DNA of 64,000 nucleotides. Origin: Rhizobium sp. JAB6. Lineage in GTDB: Bacteria; Pseudomonadota; Alphaproteobacteria; Rhizobiales; Rhizobiaceae. Positions 27,991-35,088 of the stretch are shown here, in pieces. The notes beneath the pieces were generated by a model, which was given only the letters and a program-made list of their open reading frames with translations, had not been told where the DNA came from and ran no database searches. The stretch is taken from the NCBI RefSeq assembly GCF_003024605.1, contig NZ_PYJQ01000001.1:219001-283000 (forward strand). The letters run 5' to 3'. Within the stretch, counting starts at the first letter, position 1, and each line of letters opens with the position of its first letter. The position numbers and the translations under genes are program-made.

Positions 27991-29910
27991 ATGCAGCCTT
28001 CCTCCTATCATCTCGAAAACACCTGGTCTCCCGAAGGCGGAAAGCATGGTCGGATGAGCCTGACGCTTTTCAATTTCTCAGATGCGCCTCTTGCGAATTT
28101 TCGCCTTGCCTATACGACCCTGACGCGCCTCGTCGATCCGCAAGCCTGCGACAACGCCGTCTTCCTGCGCCGCAACGCCAATTTTCATGAAGTTGCGCCG
28201 CCGGCCGGCCTGTCCATCGCACCCGGAGGCAGCTGGACGTTCACGGTCTCTGCACTTCACCGCGTAGCGCGCCATTGCACCGATGGCGCCAAATCCGCCT
28301 ATGTGACGCTGGAAGACGGCACGCATGTCACGGTCTTCACCTCGGATCTGCTGCTTGCCGACCGCGTCAGCGAGCCGCCGCCGGTCTTGCTGCCGGAAGG
28401 CAAGCTGGAGCTTCCCTACGCAATCCAGCCCTGGCCGGCGGAGATCGATGTCAAGCCGGGCGGGGACTTTCCAGTCGCACTCTACCCAGCCAAGGGTTCC
28501 GATGCCGCAAGCGTCAAGGCGCTGGCTACGGCACAGGCGCTCTTCCGCCGCCTCTTTCCGTCCAATCACATTCCTTTCAGCCTCATTGCCGCGCCGCAGG
28601 GCAGGGCGCTGCGTTTCGTCGAGCGGCCGGCGCTGGCCCGGGAAGCCTATGAGCTTTCCTTCTCCGGCGATGAGGTCGCGCTCGCTTTCTCCGCCGAAGC
28701 GGGCCGCCTCTACGGCCTGACGACGCTGGCGCAGCTTCTCGATGGCACACGGCGCCAGCCCGGCAAGTTCCGCTTTCCCGCATCGGGCGTGATCGCCGAT
28801 CGGCCGCGTTACGGCTGGCGCGGCTGCCATCTCGACGTATCCCGGCAGTTCACCCCGAAGGACGATGTCCTGCGCCTGCTCGACATTCTGGCCTGGCTGA
28901 AGCTCAATATTTTCCACTGGCATCTGACCGATGACGAGGCCTGGCGGCTGGAGATCCGCGCCTATCCGCAGCTGACCACCACGGGCGTTCTGCGCGGACC
29001 AGACGAGCCTTTGCTGCCGCAGCTCGGCAATGCTGCCGAGCCAGTCGGCGGTTTCTATTCGCAGGATGATGTACGGGAGATCGTCGCCCACGCCACGGCG
29101 CTCGGCATCGAGGTGATCCCGGAAATCGACATTCCCGGCCACAGCACCGCCACCCTTGTCGCCCTGCCTCACCTGACGGATGGGCAGGAGGCTCCCGATA
29201 GCTATCATTCCGTACAGGGCTTCCCGAACAATGCGCTGAACCCCGCCATCGAGCTGACCTACGAGTTCCTCGCCAAGGTCTTCGATGAAATGGTCGAGCT
29301 CTTTCCGTCCGAATATATCCATATCGGCGGCGACGAGGTCGCCAATGGTTCCTGGCTTGCTTCACCGCTCGCACGCAAGCTCATGGAGAAGGAAGGCATA
29401 TCGGGGACCTTCGCGCTGCAGTCCTACTTCTTGAAGCGTATCAAGGGTATGCTCACCGCCCGCGGCCGCAAGCTTGCCGGCTGGAATGAAGTTGCCCATG
29501 GCGGCGGTGTCGATCCTCAAGGCACTTTGCTGATGGCCTGGGAGAAGCCGGAGGTCGGCATCGAGCTGGCGCGCGAAGGCTATGAGGTGGTGATGACGCC
29601 GGGCCAAGCCTATTATCTCGATATGGTGCAGGCCGATGCGTGGCAGGAACCGGGCGCAAGCTGGGCGGGCACGGTGCCGCCGGCCCATACCTATGCCTAT
29701 GAGGCCGAGGGGGATTTCCCCGATGAGCTGAAGCATCTGATGAAAGGCGTACAAGCCTGCATCTGGCAGGAGAATTTCATCTCCCGCGACTATTTCAACC
29801 GCCTCGTCTTCCCGCGCCTGCCGGCCATCGCCGAGGCGGCATGGACGCCGAAGGCACAGAAGGACTGGCTGCGCTTTGCCGCCATCGTGCCGCTGAGCCC
29901 GAAGCTTTAG
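27991..29910 (+). CDS. Beta-N-acetylhexosaminidase, GH20, without signal peptide
   Basis: Releases terminal beta-linked GlcNAc or GalNAc from glycans by substrate-assisted catalysis. I start at the ATG behind AAAAGGGGAACATA, giving 639 residues. An N-terminal beta-rich region (about 1-140, a bacterial CHB_HEX-like fold) and a GH20b domain (about 145-260) precede the catalytic barrel from about 265 (RPRYGWRGCHLDVSRQF, NIFHWHLTDDEAWRLE). The catalytic pair is D448-E449 in HIGGDEVANGSW. Late barrel motifs (MAWEKPEVG, GVQACIWQENF) are intact. The lack of any signal peptide implies action on imported saccharides, linking it to the CUT1 importer nearby. Confidence 0.9.
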   Translation: MQPSSYHLENTWSPEGGKHGRMSLTLFNFSDAPLANFRLAYTTLTRLVDPQACDNAVFLRRNANFHEVAPPAGLSIAPGGSWTFTVSALHRVARHCTDGAKSAYVTLEDGTHVTVFTSDLLLADRVSEPPPVLLPEGKLELPYAIQPWPAEIDVKPGGDFPVALYPAKGSDAASVKALATAQALFRRLFPSNHIPFSLIAAPQGRALRFVERPALAREAYELSFSGDEVALAFSAEAGRLYGLTTLAQLLDGTRRQPGKFRFPASGVIADRPRYGWRGCHLDVSRQFTPKDDVLRLLDILAWLKLNIFHWHLTDDEAWRLEIRAYPQLTTTGVLRGPDEPLLPQLGNAAEPVGGFYSQDDVREIVAHATALGIEVIPEIDIPGHSTATLVALPHLTDGQEAPDSYHSVQGFPNNALNPAIELTYEFLAKVFDEMVELFPSEYIHIGGDEVANGSWLASPLARKLMEKEGISGTFALQSYFLKRIKGMLTARGRKLAGWNEVAHGGGVDPQGTLLMAWEKPEVGIELAREGYEVVMTPGQAYYLDMVQADAWQEPGASWAGTVPPAHTYAYEAEGDFPDELKHLMKGVQACIWQENFISRDYFNRLVFPRLPAIAEAAWTPKAQKDWLRFAAIVPLSPKL

Positions 29911-29957
29911 GGCATGTCGCGCGAAAGCATGCAGCGGTTTTGCGACAACGCGACGCG
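29911..29957. repeat. Intergenic palindromic repeat, GCAGCGGTTTT family
   Basis: Immediately after the GH20 stop, GTCGC...GCGAC-like arms flank GAAAGCATGCAGCGGTTTTGCG. The core layout (GAAA, then CAGCGGTTTT) resembles the element at 33446-33489 and matches a kind of repeat common between rhizobial genes. The rest of the gap to 30208 shows only GC-rich DNA and no gene. Confidence 0.55.
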
Positions 29958-30208
29958 TAGAAGGGGCGACCGCGGCGGTTAGGTTACCGCAATAGGGCGC
30001 GCGGCAAGCGGCCGGAGGCCGGGAGGCCCAAGAAAATCCGGCGGCACATCCGCGGCCAGGAACATCTCGCCGCCGCCCCCGTTAACGCCTCATGGCGTCA
30101 GCGAGGAGTTGATTTCATGCATTATTCTAGGACATCAGCCGCAGGGGGCGGCACCGGGTCGCGTCTAGCTTCAGTATTGGCGGCGTTCGATATTGAGGAG
30201 GCGTGACG

Positions 30209-30475
30209 ATGGAATATGGCGATTGGAACAATCCCGTCATAGTCGATCTCGGCGGCGCGGGGCATTATGCGATCATAACCAATGCGCTCGATGCGGCGAA
30301 CTGCATGAGCGAAGAATGGCCGGTGGTGGGCGGGCCTGTCGTGGACGAGGCGGTGCTCGTATGCCTCGATGCCGTGCTTGGAAGGGCCTCCGCCGAGGAA
30401 TCGCGGAGAGCTTTTCTGGAGGCGGCGCAGGAGGCGGGGCTTAGCGTCAGGCCGGACCCCGGAAGCCTTCATTAG
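30209..30475 (+). CDS. DUF982-domain protein (88 aa)
   Basis: Small cytoplasmic protein of the rhizobial DUF982 type. The ATG is chosen because AGGAGG lies seven bases upstream; the GTG at 30203 is too close to that site. The domain pattern is visible: VIVDLGGAGHYAIITNALDAANCM, the WPV motif, then CLDAVLGRASAEESRRAFLEAAQEAGLSV. No signal peptide or membrane segment. Rhizobial genomes usually carry many copies, often as single genes, and their function is not known. It stands alone here. Confidence 0.8.
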   Translation: MEYGDWNNPVIVDLGGAGHYAIITNALDAANCMSEEWPVVGGPVVDEAVLVCLDAVLGRASAEESRRAFLEAAQEAGLSVRPDPGSLH

Positions 30476-30537
30476 ATCGATATGCATCACGGGGCCGGAC
30501 GAAATGAAGCGGCCCGGGCCGTCGGGATCGGGAGCGC

Positions 30538-30666
30538 TCAGATCATCCAGAAGATCAGGCTGAGGATCACGATCACGGCGAGGATGAAACCTATTATCCT
30601 TCCGAGCCCTTCATTGACGTTGCCGTTGCCGACGATCAGATCGTACCAGTCGCTCTTGTGATCCAT
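30538..30666 (-). CDS. Single-span small membrane protein (42 aa)
   Basis: A 43-codon frame starting MDHKSDWYDLIVGNGNVNEG and ending with the hydrophobic helix IIGFILAVIVILSLIFWMI. The ATG has GAGGGA seven bases upstream, an excellent ribosome site. A soluble, mildly acidic N-terminus of about 22 residues is followed by one transmembrane segment reaching the very C-terminus, the plan of a tail-anchored or small regulatory membrane protein. It converges on the DUF982 gene with about 60 bases between them. Function unknown; the ribosome site and hydrophobic pattern make a real gene likely. Confidence 0.7.
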   Translation of the reverse strand: MDHKSDWYDLIVGNGNVNEGLGRIIGFILAVIVILSLIFWMI

Positions 30667-30863
30667 CGAAAATCCCTCGAGGTTTGCTCTATTAGGTCGA
30701 TCTCTTCTTCGGTAGTCAATGATTTAAGATGGGCCTCAGAGCGGCTGCCATCATGTTTCAAAACACGAGCCCAACCGCGCTTCCAGCGAACCGGAATGCG
30801 TATTGAAACTATCTGCTATGTTTTGAAATCTTTGAGAAAATCCACGTTTCTCAAGAAAGGAAA

Positions 30864-30948
30864 TGGTGCCCAGAAGAGGACTCGAACCTCCACGCCTCGC
30901 GGCACAGGTACCTGAAACCTGCGCGTCTACCAATTCCGCCATCTGGGC
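30864..30948 (-). tRNA. tRNA-Leu (anticodon CAG)
   Basis: Complete 85-base tRNA with encoded CCA. The acceptor stem pairs GCCCAGA with TCTGGGC, the anticodon stem CAGGT pairs with ACCTG around loop TTCAGGT (anticodon CAG), a long variable arm marks a leucine-type class II tRNA, and the T arm reads GAGGTTCGAGTCCTC. It serves CTG, the dominant leucine codon of such GC-rich genomes. It stands between the small membrane protein and the phosphomannomutase gene. Confidence 0.96.
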
Positions 30949-31040
30949 GACGGACACGCATGTAAGGGGGTGGCCGTCCGGTGTCAACAGGGTTTTTGAA
31001 GTTTTCGTGGCAATCGCGAAAAAAGCGGTTGGAGCCCGGG

Positions 31041-32471
31041 TCAAACCCGGGCCGCAGCCCATGCGCCGATGAGGCCAAGTCCCTGTTCCAACAGGTTCTT
31101 TGCCTCGCTTTCGCTCGATGCTTCGACATAGCAGCGCATTTCCGGCGCATTGCCGGAGGGGCGGAAATGGATGTTTCGGTTATCCACAAGCGTGACCCTC
31201 AGCCCGTCTATATCGCTCTTCGAAGCCACGGCCGCGACGGGTTTGAGGAAATCTGCAAGATTGGCGTCAGAGGCGCGCAGATAGGCCATGAGCGCCGCGC
31301 TGGTCTCAACCGGGAAATTCTCCAGCCGGTCGGCCGCGGCAAAGGGCAGGCGATAGCTGCCGGCGACGGCTGAAAGTGGTTTCTTCGCCAGCGCCGCGGC
31401 GTAGAGCGTTGCCAGGATCGGCAGGAAGCTGTCGCGCGTCGGCAGCGGCTCGAAGGGTTTTCCTTCGACTGTGAAGCGGCTGGCCGTCAGCGTGCCGCCA
31501 TTGGCCTCGAAACCCATGACATTGGCCTTGCCGGCGGCAATGGCTTCGTCCATGCCGGCGATCACATAGGGGGAGCCGACGCGGGTGCGGGTGACGGCGT
31601 AGGAGCCGGCCGATTCGATGCCGGAATTGGACGTGACGGGAGTCACGACCACATCCGCGCCGAGGAAATTTGCGGCGATGAGGCCGAGCAGATCGCCGCG
31701 CAGCGGCTCGCCGGTTTCGTCCGCGACCAACGGCCGGTCGCCGTCGCCATCGGCCGAAACGATGGCATCGAGGCCATGTTCTGGCGCCCAGGCCTTCATG
31801 AGGCGGATGGTCTCGGCCGAGACCGCTTCGGTATCCACCGGAATGAACCTCTCGGAGCGGCCGAGGGGGACGACCCGGGCGCCATAGTGGGATAGAACCT
31901 CACCGAAGAGATCGCGCGCGACCGTGCTGTGCTGGTAGACGCCGATGGTGAGGCCCGCAAGACTGCCTGATGGCAGCAGGTCCTTGTTGCGCTGCAGGAA
32001 CAGCGCCTCAGTCTCCGCCGTGCGGTTTTCCGCTTCTGCTGAGGTTTCGTCGAGGATCGAATCGCCGATGGCAAGCGCTTCCTCGCTGATCGCCACCTCG
32101 TCGCGCTTGTCGATTTCGCCGTCGGGGCGATAGAATTTAATGCCGTTGCGGTCGGCGGGGATATGCGAGCCGGTGATCATCAGCGAGGCCGCCTTTAGAT
32201 GCAGGCCGTAAAGCGCCAGCGCCGGCGTCGGCAAGGTGCCGCAATCGATCGGCGTCAGGCCGGCCCGCTTCAAGGCGCCGATGCAGGTAGCCGAGATCGC
32301 CGGGCTAGATTCGCGGAAATCGCGGCCGACGAGGATGAGATCGCCCGGCTTGGCATGGCCGCTCTTCAGCAGATGGCGGGCAAAGGCCGTGGCATAGAGC
32401 GCCGATGCACGTCCGGTGAGGTCTGCGGATAGGCCGCGAAGGCCGCTGGTGCCGAATTTCAAGCTGCTCAC
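31041..32471 (-). CDS. Phosphomannomutase/phosphoglucomutase family
   Basis: Interconverts hexose 1- and 6-phosphates for nucleotide-sugar synthesis. The start is a GTG with AGGAGA six bases upstream, giving MSSLKFGTSGLRG and 476 residues; a longer frame to 32510 lacks such a site. The four-domain phosphohexomutase plan is visible: KFGTSGLRG, the phosphoserine loop MITGSHIPADRNGIKF (the normal family motif has Ser followed by His-Asn-Pro; here His-Ile-Pro), the metal loop SADGDGDRPLV, the sugar loop GFEANGGTLTA, and the C-terminal phosphate loop RPSGNAPEMR. Substrate may be mannose, glucose or glucosamine phosphate. It is a single-gene unit next to the tRNA. Confidence 0.9.
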   Translation of the reverse strand: MSSLKFGTSGLRGLSADLTGRASALYATAFARHLLKSGHAKPGDLILVGRDFRESSPAISATCIGALKRAGLTPIDCGTLPTPALALYGLHLKAASLMITGSHIPADRNGIKFYRPDGEIDKRDEVAISEEALAIGDSILDETSAEAENRTAETEALFLQRNKDLLPSGSLAGLTIGVYQHSTVARDLFGEVLSHYGARVVPLGRSERFIPVDTEAVSAETIRLMKAWAPEHGLDAIVSADGDGDRPLVADETGEPLRGDLLGLIAANFLGADVVVTPVTSNSGIESAGSYAVTRTRVGSPYVIAGMDEAIAAGKANVMGFEANGGTLTASRFTVEGKPFEPLPTRDSFLPILATLYAAALAKKPLSAVAGSYRLPFAAADRLENFPVETSAALMAYLRASDANLADFLKPVAAVASKSDIDGLRVTLVDNRNIHFRPSGNAPEMRCYVEASSESEAKNLLEQGLGLIGAWAAARV

Positions 32472-32649
32472 TGGCGATCTCCTAGAAATGATTGCGCTGT
32501 TATGGCGCAAGCAGCGGCAACGATCAACTCATCGTGGATCGAAGCGTTCCGGTTGCGGCAACACTGGTTTTGCCACTGGCAGACCCCAAGTAAGATGGGA
32601 GACGCTGCCGCTGCACACCGGTTCATGGCGTCCGGAACAGGAGCTTGTC

Positions 32650-33078
32650 ATGGCTGTTTTTCAAAGGCTTGCGCTTGGTTGCGCTTTCGCGCTCGCCTCG
32701 CTGTCGCAGGCGGATTTCGCTGCCGCCGCCTCGGACTCCCGGAACCTCATCACTCCGCCGCGCACCAATACCGTTATCTGCGATTCCCGTGGCTGCTTCG
32801 GTTTCGGCCAGCGGCAGTTCTATACCCGTCCCGGTCAGCCGCTCCCGATCACACCGCCCTATGCCGGCGGGCTCAATGGCTATGGCAGTCCGCGAGTTCA
32901 GGTTCCCCCGCGCGAAACCTATACGCCGCCGCCGAGGGCTCTCTATCCGTCGCCGGCCCAGAAACTGAGACAGCATCAGACCTGGTGCGCAGAGCGCTAT
33001 CGCACCTATAATCCGGGCACCAATCGCTATACGACGATCAACAACGGCACCAAGCCCTGCCGTTCGCCTTTTGACTGA
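32650..33078 (+). CDS. BA14K-like exported protein (142 aa)
   Basis: Exported protein with a C-terminal BA14K-type motif. AGGAG lies six bases before the chosen ATG (MAVFQRLALGCAF). The signal peptide spans about residues 1-26 (cleavage near AAA). A proline-, glycine- and tyrosine-rich middle (TRPGQPLPITPPYAGG, RETYTPPPRALYPSP) leads to the motif HQTWCAERYRTYNPGTNRY ending in KPC, matching the W-C-x-x-RYRSY pattern of the Brucella 14-kDa immunoreactive protein. In rhizobia such proteins are usually envelope-associated with unclear role. It converges on the SelW-like gene after 15 bases. Confidence 0.82.
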   Translation: MAVFQRLALGCAFALASLSQADFAAAASDSRNLITPPRTNTVICDSRGCFGFGQRQFYTRPGQPLPITPPYAGGLNGYGSPRVQVPPRETYTPPPRALYPSPAQKLRQHQTWCAERYRTYNPGTNRYTTINNGTKPCRSPFD

Positions 33079-33093
33079 TGCCGCAGCCGGAGT

Positions 33094-33387
33094 TCAGCTT
33101 TCCAGCGATCCGCGGTCGGTGTGGCCGAGATCGCGTTCGGGGTCGATGATATCGCGTACCCGCTGCTTCAGTTCCTTCGGCCCGGGAAAGCCGCCGTCGC
33201 GCTTGCGTTCCCACAAGAGTTCGCCGTCGATGCGGATTTCGAAAACGCCGCCAGTGCCCGGTATCAGCGCCACTTCGCCAAGAGTGTCCGTAAAAGTTTG
33301 CAGCAATTCCTGCGCCATCCAGCCGGAACGGAGCAGCCAATTGCATTGGGTGCAGTAAAGAATGGTGATGCGGGGCTTGTCGCTCAT
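33094..33387 (-). CDS. SelT/SelW/SelH (Rdx) family selenoprotein-like protein, Cys form
   Basis: Thioredoxin-like small redox protein of 97 residues. The CxxC motif is CTQC near the N-terminus (ITILYCTQCNWLLRSGWMAQEL); in eukaryotic SelW the second position is selenocysteine, here it is cysteine. The second family feature, GTGGVFEIRIDGELLWERKRDGGFPGPKELKQRVRD, is complete. No signal peptide, so cytoplasmic. Partners and substrate of the bacterial forms are unknown. It converges on the BA14K-like gene. Confidence 0.9.
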   Translation of the reverse strand: MSDKPRITILYCTQCNWLLRSGWMAQELLQTFTDTLGEVALIPGTGGVFEIRIDGELLWERKRDGGFPGPKELKQRVRDIIDPERDLGHTDRGSLES

Positions 33388-33445
33388 GGTCCGATCCTTG
33401 TTGTTTGCTGAGATCTAGGCTCAACTTTACCCCGCTGCAAGCCAA

Positions 33446-33489
33446 GCAATTCCGGGAAATGTGCCAGGCGTTTTTCCGTCCGGAATTGC
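33446..33489. repeat. Intergenic palindromic repeat (RIME-like)
   Basis: GCAATTCCG and CGGAATTGC form a perfect 9-base inverted repeat around GGAAATGTGCCAGGCGTTTTTC. The core layout recalls the element at 29911-29957. It lies in the divergent gap between the SelW-like and amidotransferase genes. Confidence 0.7.
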
Positions 33490-33610
33490 GTGAGGGCAAA
33501 TGGCCGGAGCGGTTCGGCATCTCCGTGGAACGCTGCAACGCTCTGGCCACTTGCCTCTCCCGCCGCCTCATGTTCATCTCCAGTGGGAACATCGCTCGGG
33601 AATCAACGGT

Positions 33611-34345
33611 ATGCGCGTCGCCATCATCGAGAATATGAAGAACACCCCGCTCGGCGCTCTCGGCATAGCGCTGGAAGAGGCTGGAGCCGAGCTCGACTGG
33701 TTCCGCCCCTGGAGCGGCGAGGCCCTGCCGAAGGACACGTCGTCCTACGACGCGCTGGCCGTGCTTGGTGGCGAGCAGAGCGCCCGCGACGACGATACCC
33801 ATCCCTATCTGCCGGAGCTGGCGCGGCTGATGCGCCGTTTCGAGGGCGAGGACAAGGCCGTGCTCGGCATCTGCCTCGGCAGCCAGATCCTGGCGCGCGC
33901 TTATTGGGCGGAAAATCTCTTGGGGACCGCCCATGAATTCGGCTGGACGACGGTCGGCCTGACTGACGAGGGGAAGAAAGACCCGCTGCTGGCCGATATC
34001 GGCGATGAATTCACCATCTTCGAATGGCATGGCGACACCTTTACCTTGCCTGTTGGAGCCACACGCCTTGCCGCCAACGACGTCACGCCGAACCAGGCCT
34101 TCCGCATCGGCCGCGCCACCTATGGCACGCAGTTCCACTTCGAGGCCAATGCCGCCGTGGTCGAGCGCTGGCGTGGCGAATTCAAGGAAACCATCGAGCG
34201 CAAGGAGCCCGGCTGGCTCGACCGTTATCCGGAGCTTGTCGCCAGGCATGCTCCAGCGGCGGAAATGGCCGGTCTTGCGATCGCTCGCGCCTGGGTACGG
34301 ACGATTAAGGTGCAGGCAGAGCTTCCGCAGGCCGCGGAGGCTTGA
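33611..34345 (+). CDS. Class-I glutamine amidotransferase (GMP synthase-like, GATase1)
   Basis: Protein of 244 residues with the full class-I amidotransferase triad: nucleophile Cys in LGICLGSQILA (about residue 89), and His and Glu in TQFHFEANAA (about 177). It begins MRVAIIENMKNTPLG. Such stand-alone GMP-synthase-like proteins hydrolyse glutamine or gamma-glutamyl compounds, or act as peptidases, without the synthase domain of GuaA. No partner synthase gene is adjacent. GGGAA lies upstream of the ATG; an open frame to 33500 runs through non-coding sequence and is not favoured. Substrate unknown. Confidence 0.88.
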   Translation: MRVAIIENMKNTPLGALGIALEEAGAELDWFRPWSGEALPKDTSSYDALAVLGGEQSARDDDTHPYLPELARLMRRFEGEDKAVLGICLGSQILARAYWAENLLGTAHEFGWTTVGLTDEGKKDPLLADIGDEFTIFEWHGDTFTLPVGATRLAANDVTPNQAFRIGRATYGTQFHFEANAAVVERWRGEFKETIERKEPGWLDRYPELVARHAPAAEMAGLAIARAWVRTIKVQAELPQAAEA

Positions 34346-34437
34346 AGATTGCAAGAGGCTGCAAGGTGTCCGACTGGCGCGCAACCGATTAGCCCGCGTC
34401 GTGCAGCAGAAATCATGGAATGAGAGGAGATGACATC

Positions 34438-34893
34438 ATGAGCGCACTGGAACTACCCTGCGAAGGCGGCTGCCGTTGCGGACAGGTGCGGTTGAAGATC
34501 AGCGCCAAGCCGATGCTCACCATGGCTTGTCACTGCACCGGCTGCCAGCGCATGACCGGCGGCCCCTATTCGCTGAGCGCCGCCATCCCCTCGCAGGGCT
34601 TCGAGGTGACGCAAGGCGAGCCTGTCATCGGCGGCCTGCACGGCGACACTATCCATCACTATTTCTGCCCGCATTGCATGAGCTGGCTGTTCACAAAGCT
34701 CGAAGGCGTCGACTGGTTCGTCAATGTCCGCGCCACCATGCTCGATGACACCAGCTGGTTCACGCCCTTCATCGAGACCTGGGCGAGCGAAAAGCTGCCC
34801 TGGGTGACGACGCCTGCCAAGCACAGCTATGCTGCACTACCGGCGATGGAGGAGTATGAGGGGTTGACGAAGGAGTATATGGGGCAGGCATAA
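34438..34893 (+). CDS. GFA-family zinc protein (glutathione-dependent formaldehyde-activating type)
   Basis: Zinc-binding protein of 151 residues. The zinc cysteines are placed as in the family: GGCRCGQVRL, then ACHCTGCQRMTGG, then FCPHCMSW. The true Gfa enzyme joins formaldehyde and glutathione, but most family members have no proven activity, so the label is structural only. AGGAG lies eight bases before the ATG. It follows the amidotransferase by 92 bases on the same strand and converges on the CcdA-like gene. Confidence 0.9.
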   Translation: MSALELPCEGGCRCGQVRLKISAKPMLTMACHCTGCQRMTGGPYSLSAAIPSQGFEVTQGEPVIGGLHGDTIHHYFCPHCMSWLFTKLEGVDWFVNVRATMLDDTSWFTPFIETWASEKLPWVTTPAKHSYAALPAMEEYEGLTKEYMGQA

Positions 34894-34917
34894 TGCTGAA
34901 GCTGCGGAGTTGTGCCG

Positions 34918-35088
34918 TCAGAACCGACGATATTGCGCGAAAGGCAGACCGTGTCTTTCGACATAGGCATTGGCTGTGGCAATTGCCTTTGCATTTTCAA
35001 TGAGCCAGAGGCGCTCGCGCTCAACTTTATTGGCGCGAGTAGCCTTTTCCTTGATAGGCGCTGAGATATCGCTCTTCGGGTCGCTCAC
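34918..35088 (-). CDS. Orphan CcdA-like antitoxin (56 aa), overlapping the lepA stop
   Basis: Type II antitoxin-like protein. A GTG start overlaps the lepA stop as GTGA, with GGGGGAT just upstream, so translation is coupled to lepA. The N-terminal part is charged ([21 protein letters not shown]); the C-terminal part [20 protein letters not shown] ending in LPFAQYRRF matches the C-terminal region of CcdA that binds and neutralises the gyrase toxin CcdB. The usual CcdA N-terminal ribbon-helix-helix DNA-binding part is short or absent. No ccdB follows: after the stop the next gene is on the other strand. It could be a remnant, an anti-toxin guarding against incoming CcdB, or a protein with a new role. 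Confidence 0.72.
   Translation of the reverse strand: MSDPKSDISAPIKEKATRANKVERERLWLIENAKAIATANAYVERHGLPFAQYRRF

Noticed and set aside
28078-29322. 414-codon open frame antisense to GH20
   Set aside because: No domain or ribosome site; the GH20 gene is complete with catalytic pair.
34827-35024. 65-codon minus-strand frame next to the CcdA-like gene, considered as a toxin partner
   Set aside because: Overlaps the GFA gene and the CcdA-like gene in another frame, has no CcdB-like pattern and no ribosome site.
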